Shown here in pieces: positions 60,195 through 64,000 of a DNA stretch of 64,000 nucleotides; positions within the stretch are counted from its first letter, which is position 1; the number at the start of each line of letters is the position of its first letter. Source of the stretch: Neorhizobium populisoli (GTDB lineage: Bacteria; Pseudomonadota; Alphaproteobacteria; Rhizobiales; Rhizobiaceae); the NCBI RefSeq assembly GCF_019430945.1, contig NZ_JAHYCB010000015.1:1-64000 (forward strand). Direction: 5' to 3'. A program made the position numbers and the translations under genes. The notes under the pieces are model-generated. The model was not told the DNA's origin, searched no databases, and saw nothing but the letters and a program-made list of their open reading frames with translations.

Positions 60195-60290
60195 AGCATT
60201 TCCAGCATGCGAAGCAGTTTCTTGCTCAGAGATAAGTTAAGAAAAAGTTCAGAATTCCAAGATTCGGAGGAAAGCGAGACCGTTCTGAGC

Positions 60291-60536
60291 CTACTTCTTC
60301 AGCTGCTCCTGAATAATGGCATGGAAGGACGGGCTGAACTGCAAGGTGCCGGCCTCGTTATGAACGTCCATGTGCGCGTCGGAAATCGCCACGCCACTTT
60401 TGATTTGCGCCGCTATCAACTCGCGCACCGCGTCAAATGCATTGTTGCGCGCGTCTTCCACATTGGCACACTCATCGCCTTCTTCATCGAAGACGTTGCC
60501 GTCACTGCGGCGGATGTGGAAGAAATACCTGTTCAT
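60291..60536 (-). CDS. DUF6894 family protein
   Basis: 81 residues starting MNRYFFHIRRSDGNVFDEEGDECA, with the DAVRELIAAQIKSG helix, as in DUF6894. GAGG lies 8 bases before the ATG. Paralogue of 7093-7326. Convergent with the Crp-type gene. Unknown function. Confidence 0.86.
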   Translation of the reverse strand: MNRYFFHIRRSDGNVFDEEGDECANVEDARNNAFDAVRELIAAQIKSGVAISDAHMDVHNEAGTLQFSPSFHAIIQEQLKK

Positions 60537-61231
60537 AAGCTCAACCTCAGTTCCCGCTCGATAAGAGGCTTGCTGGCAACCTAATTAATCTATGCGCTCG
60601 GAAAAAGTCTTTCATAAGATGCCGGTATGCCTCTTTCTGCAGACACCAGGTGTTAAGTGCAAACTCTTCAAGAGCGGCGCGATCGTCACCGGGCCGCGCT
60701 CCGACTTGATGAAGCCCTTACGTTTGAGGATATGCAACCCGGGGTCACGCTCGGCCGTCGGAGGGCGAGCGTGAGGGATACATGTTCATGAGTCAGCGAG
60801 AACTTATTGTTACCCGGTCGTGACACTATGAGCAGCAGCGCGCCAGCCGCTCGTCGACTTCGTGTACCGCATTAGAGGCGGCTGTGGCGTCAGCTGCATC
60901 GAAAAGGCTTCCACGGAAAGTTGACGACAATCCCAAAGCTCTTGTTGCGGTCCATCCAGTCTCTGAACGTGTCAAAATCCAAGCGGTACGCATCTTCACT
61001 CAATTTCATGCTTACGAAGTGCGAACGGATCGTCAAGATTCAGCGTTGTCGTCGGTAATCTTATTCCCACCGGGTTTAAGGTTTGTACGGTAGCAGACGG
61101 AAAAAATAATGCTCTGACGCAGCCCGCGCACCACGCGGATGGATGCATGGGCAGTCGGCCGTCGGTCTGGAAGCGTACGGGAACGAGATCACCTGCGCAG
61201 ACATTATGGACGGAGACGATGGAGAAGCTCA
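60537..61231 (+). other. Long intergenic stretch without supported gene
   Basis: About 700 bp. It holds one modest hairpin (8-bp arms 60746-60753 and 60766-60773) and a GGAAC at 61180 with no matching -10. No frame resembles a known protein. Confidence 0.4.
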
Positions 61232-61501
61232 ATGACCATCACTCGCAGTTCACTACATCCCCAAACGCTAGCCCGAAATTCACTCCTGAACGAGGATATG
61301 GTGAGTGTCGCTCGCCGTATGGCCTTACGCTTCATGGCTCTGGAAAAGGATGCGTACGAACTTGCGCTAAACACAATTCTTCGGGCGAAATTGGAGGCTA
61401 CGCCGGGACTGGACAGTCGGACATTACAATTCCTGCTATTCACGCTGATGCGGGAAATCGCGCTTACAAGCAAGAACGCCAATACGGGTGTTAATGCCTG
61501 A
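61232..61501 (+). CDS. Unrecognised 89-residue protein
   Basis: MTITRSSLHPQTLARNSLLN onward; start at 61232 behind GGAGAAGC. Helical throughout (ARRMALRFMALEKDAYELAL, LQFLLFTLMREIALT), soluble. No family recognised. Its end overlaps the end of the receiver-like gene on the other strand by 11 bp. Confidence 0.6.
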   Translation: MTITRSSLHPQTLARNSLLNEDMVSVARRMALRFMALEKDAYELALNTILRAKLEATPGLDSRTLQFLLFTLMREIALTSKNANTGVNA

Positions 61502-61865
61502 CCCCGTGATCTCCGTCTTGAAAAATGGAAGACAAGATTTTGCCGATCTCGTTCCGGCGGTCGCTCAACACGAACATCTTGTTACGATCCTGGTAGGCGG
61601 CATCCGGCAGGACGTATAGCGACGGGACCAGCGCATCATCCAGCCGCTCCGACAATCCGAACAGGCTACCCTCGTCGCCGTTCGTTATGTCCATTAGAAC
61701 TCCATGAAAAGCTCTCAGGTCATAGGCTAAAGCTCTATGAACCGGGACCGGCCCCAGCAACTCGACGCCAACTTCGCTCCAAGCCGTTTGGATGGCGAGC
61801 GATACAAGATCTTCAGGTCCGACAACGAGTAATTTGTAGCGGGTCAAATACCACCTGTTCGACAT
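61491..61865 (-). CDS. Degenerate receiver-domain protein
   Basis: About 124 residues. KLLVVGPEDLVSLAIQTAW and VELLGPVPVHRALAYDL, then GVLMDI fit a CheY-like receiver: the strand-1 acidic pair is partly kept (GPED) and an Asp remains at the phosphoacceptor place (LMDI). A receiver-like last strand with Lys is not obvious. Possibly a pseudo-receiver. The start is uncertain (61865 or 61916) as no ribosome binding site is clear. Confidence 0.55.
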   Translation of the reverse strand: MSNRWYLTRYKLLVVGPEDLVSLAIQTAWSEVGVELLGPVPVHRALAYDLRAFHGVLMDITNGDEGSLFGLSERLDDALVPSLYVLPDAAYQDRNKMFVLSDRRNEIGKILSSIFQDGDHGVRH

Positions 61866-61916
61866 GTTGCGAAGACTAACCAGAAACGCGGTGGCCGGTT
61901 GCGTGTCGCTATACAT

Positions 61917-62503
61917 TTTCGGCGGTTTCCAAAAGTTGAGGAAGCAATGCCTCATGCGGCCCAACACCCCCTCATGCCCTAAAGAATAGCCACAGGATGG
62001 TGCCGGCAAGCGCCGACGATAGCGCCATGATAATGACGAAGTGGGCATGCCGGCATTGCTATTCTGCCGGCCGAACAGCACAGAACCAATAAGGGCTCTG
62101 GGCTGCCGCTATGTGACGTACCTCCCCCTTCGAGATATCCCGCTTTCAATCCAACAGTGCAATTTGTTGTTAGCGTAAAACGTCAAGCTCTTTTTTTCGC
62201 CGTGGAGCCTGACGAACAGCCGGGCACGACCGGAATTTCCGCCGCAATTTCGATTTTTTGCGGCGCCGGTTTTGTGGGAGGATTTCAGCAATTCAATCCG
62301 GTTCACCGTACTTCGCTTGAGGGAACTGCGAAGCGGTTCAACGCCCTCTCGATGAGCACGATTACTCCGACAACAAAAAGCGCTCGGGAGCCACAGCTCC
62401 ATCTTGAATGTCATCTTCCTCAACATCATCCGGAACTCTTCCACACAGTTTCTCTTCGGCCACCCTATCGAGACCAGCAATCAGCCAACCAAAGGGTAAT
62501 CAA
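61917..62503 (+). other. Intergenic stretch with no supported gene
   Basis: About 590 bp between the receiver-like gene and the ugd remnant. Only short frames of low coding character on both strands. Likely decayed sequence. Confidence 0.35.
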
Positions 62504-62760
62504 ATGAATGCGGTGATGATCCGGGCCGGCTATGTCGGCCTGACGACGGTGCGTGCTTCGCGTCGATGGGCCACGATGTATGTTGCGTCGATATCGCCGA
62601 GGACCGCGTTCGCGAACTCGAAGCCGGCAGGATTCCGATATATGAATCAGGTCTCGACGAGCTGATCGCCGCGAACCGTGCCGACGGGCGGATCCGGTTT
62701 TCATGCGATAGCACTTCGGCGGTCGCTGGTGGAGCGAAAATGAGCTGGAGGTCCTCGTCT
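62504..62760 (+). pseudogene. UDP-glucose 6-dehydrogenase N-terminal remnant
   Basis: MNAVMIRAGYVGLTT, then after a frameshift SMGHDVCCVDIAEDRVRELEAG and IPIYESGLDELIAANRADGRI. This is the Rossmann start of UDP-glucose dehydrogenases (usual G-x-G-Y-V-G-L, here R-A-G-Y-V-G-L). About 80 residues of a 430-residue enzyme remain. Confidence 0.8.
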
Positions 62761-62803
62761 GTCTCTTCGTCTCGCAGAATGGGCTCAGTGATCTACAAGA
62801 GCC

Positions 62804-63060
62804 GATCAAGCTCGATGACGGTCGGGACGCCGGTCTGGATGGGGGCGTTGAAGACCTCCTTATCGACCCACCGGAAACGAAGTGCACCGAGGCGGGTTTC
62901 GTCGGCAACTCCCAGCAGGTAGTCGCTTTCGGCGAGGGTGCGAACCGATCGCCTCCCGCTCCGCGCTGCGACGCTCCGTGCGTTGCATGAGCCGCTTCCC
63001 GTACGTGTTAGGAGCAGAGTCTCTGATCGACCCGCACGTTGCCCAGCCTGTCGGCGGAGC
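62804..63060 (-). pseudogene. HipA-type toxin kinase remnant
   Basis: In two frames: SAPNTYGKRLMQRTERRSAERE, then VRTLAESDYLLGVADETRLGALRFR and an IELDRLL tail. These match the segment of HipA proteins with the PDRWGR, L-M-x-R-R-E and DYLLGVxDxxRxGALRF signature. The kinase core is absent. It follows the hipB-like gene below in the usual hipBA order. Confidence 0.75.
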
Positions 63061-63211
63061 AAAGGCCCCGCGGGTCAATGCAAGCGCCGGTTCCAGCGAG
63101 AAGCGATCGGGATGCTTCAGTCGATCCCGATGCCGACTTCAAGCGGAGGCGCCTAGACAGATCGGCACCGGCAAGCGCCTGGCCGACACCGTCGTTGCTG
63201 ATGTCAGGCAC

Positions 63212-63442
63212 CTAGGTAAGCCCGTCGAGTAGCTCTAACGCCAGGAGAACGCCCGCATATATCCCGATGCTGACACTCGTGTCTCCCGCCTCTATCTTTT
63301 GCAGCGTCGAGCGCGAGGTAAAAGCTCGTTCTGCAACGACCGCCATCTGCAGCTTACGTCGACGACGAGCATCCTGGATATCCGCACCGAGCTTTCGCAA
63401 AGCGCGCCGGACGACTGCCGGTGGTTGATGGGGAGTAGGCAT
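63212..63442 (-). pseudogene. HipB-like antitoxin gene with an early stop
   Basis: A 76-codon frame starting MPTPHQPPAVVRRALRKLGA, with the XRE helix-turn-helix (IQDARRRRKLQMAVVAERAF, SRSTLQKIEAGD). The stop TAG at 63212 is followed in the same frame by VPDISNDGVGQALAGADLSRRLRLKS, which fits the normal C-terminal tail of this family (D-P-x-N-D-x-V-G-x-A-L). The HTH part could still bind DNA, but its toxin partner is a remnant. Confidence 0.65.
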
Positions 63443-63631
63443 GTCGGACCTTCGCGCTACCGTTTTGCTTTTATGAAGCACGAAGCTAACAATATTTTTT
63501 TGATCACAACACAATCACTCGCCACGATGACCAATGCGATGAATACGCCTAGTCGGAGACGGCCGAGCAGCGTCTTCGCGTGAACTTGCGAGAGAGAATC
63601 CGCAATACGCGGACGGGGCCGCAGTTCAGAC

Positions 63632-63657
63632 GGAACAATACAAATGTCGGAGCGGTT
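63632..63657 (+). promoter_or_regulatory. EcfG-type promoter of the response regulator gene (17-bp spacer)
   Basis: GGAAC (63632-63636), 17 bp, GGTT (63654-63657); also readable as N16 and CGGT. It lies 33 bp before the start at 63691. Same variant as in front of the sigma gene at 8261. Confidence 0.55.
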
Positions 63658-63690
63658 TAACCTTTACAACAGCAAGAAGGCCAATAGCCC

Positions 63691-64000
63691 ATGACCTGCC
63701 GTATCCTTATCGTCGAAGACCAACCGCTTATCGCTCTTTGTCTGGAAGAAGCCGTTATTGAACTCGGCTACAAACCAGCCGGGATGGCATCGAACATGTC
63801 TGAGGCTCTGGCACTCGGGGCGAACGCGGATGTCGCTTTGGTCGACGTCGATCTCCTCGATGGTCCGACAGGTCCGGAAATCGGCAGGAGCCTGGCAGAA
63901 AACGATGTGTCTGTGGTTTTCATGACGGGCAATCCGGCCTACCTCGGCGACGGCGTGCCCGGCACACTTGGCGTGATCAGTAAGCCGCTGATGGACATCG
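63691..64000 (+). CDS. Response regulator receiver protein (partial, runs off the window)
   Basis: 103 codons are visible: MTCRILIVEDQPLIALCLEE, phosphoacceptor D52 in ALVDVDLLDG, VVFMTGNPAYL and the conserved Lys in ISKPL. This is a CheY-like receiver close to complete at the edge; whether an output domain follows is not visible. AAGG lies upstream. Single-domain regulators are known to feed into the PhyR-NepR-EcfG pathway, so an EcfG-type promoter in front is suggestive. Confidence 0.88.
   Translation, partial: MTCRILIVEDQPLIALCLEEAVIELGYKPAGMASNMSEALALGANADVALVDVDLLDGPTGPEIGRSLAENDVSVVFMTGNPAYLGDGVPGTLGVISKPLMDI

Noticed and set aside
61180-61204. GGAAC followed after 16 bp by ACAT
   Set aside because: The -10 does not fit NGTT, so it was not called a promoter for the gene at 61232.

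Overview
Organism and character. The window looks like alphaproteobacterial DNA of the order Rhizobiales, probably Rhizobiaceae. The evidence is the moderately high GC, the families present (DUF6894, DUF982, DUF2243, DUF4142, DUF3618 with a holin-like protein, nutrient-deprivation-induced protein, HWE-kinase remnants, receiver proteins) and an EcfG-type (ECF15) sigma factor. No rRNA, tRNA, CRISPR array, replication origin or complete transposon was found. Dense small operons mixed with many decayed genes suggest an accessory region of a chromosome, chromid or megaplasmid rather than core genome.

Main theme. The window reads as a general-stress-response island. I found by eye 19 intergenic sites of the form GGAAC-N16-NGTT, plus two GGAAC-N17-GGTT sites, placed and oriented in front of genes on both strands. 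This is the promoter type known for alphaproteobacterial EcfG sigma factors. An EcfG-like sigma gene lies at 8261-8752 behind one of the 17-bp-spacer sites. The predicted regulon includes a PRC-barrel protein, topoisomerase IB, a Crp-type regulator, several tiny membrane proteins, DUF982 proteins, Mn-catalase, a two-gene nuoCD operon, a DUF892 ferritin-like protein, SDRs, a zinc alcohol dehydrogenase, a DUF4142 protein, a long cytochrome oxidase operon and a response regulator at the right edge.

Layout. 1-9 kb: LOV protein, PRC-barrel, htpG, topoisomerase IB, CsbD, lipocalin-like plus TspO, DUF6894 plus Crp/Fnr, EcfG. 9-14 kb: tiny membrane proteins, a DnaA-C-like protein, alpha/beta hydrolase operon, DUF982. 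14-19 kb: malQ behind an MBL-TreZ chimera, Mn-catalase, a decayed hydrolase. 19-26 kb: nuoCD, HWE-kinase remnant, AlkB, a DNA ligase-phosphoesterase chimera, thioredoxin-reductase-like protein, DUF2269, SDR-DoxX. 26-34 kb: DUF892, a DUF6766 pseudogene, an MHYT-PAS-GGDEF-EAL pseudogene, NDH-2, DUF2243, DUF982. 33-44 kb: SPW-type protein with alcohol dehydrogenase, an NAD-metabolism operon, DUF4142, UV endonuclease, SMP-30, GH15, SDR. 44-54 kb: cytochrome c genes, a cytochrome oxidase cluster and a YdeP-type molybdoenzyme. 54-64 kb: Mn-catalase pseudogene, the DUF3618/holin/nutrient-deprivation operon, pseudogenes (phosphoesterase, DUF892, receiver, ugd, hipAB), a second Crp/DUF6894 pair and a partial response regulator.

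How the genes fit together. The intact genes cover peroxide removal (Mn-catalase, ferritin-like proteins), DNA maintenance (AlkB, UV endonuclease, topoisomerase IB), protein folding (HtpG), redox and NAD balance (NadE, NDH-2, nuoCD, cytochrome oxidase) and envelope functions (many small membrane proteins). This mix fits stationary-phase and desiccation or oxidative stress survival. Two in-frame chimeric genes and more than ten pseudogenes show ongoing deletion and decay.
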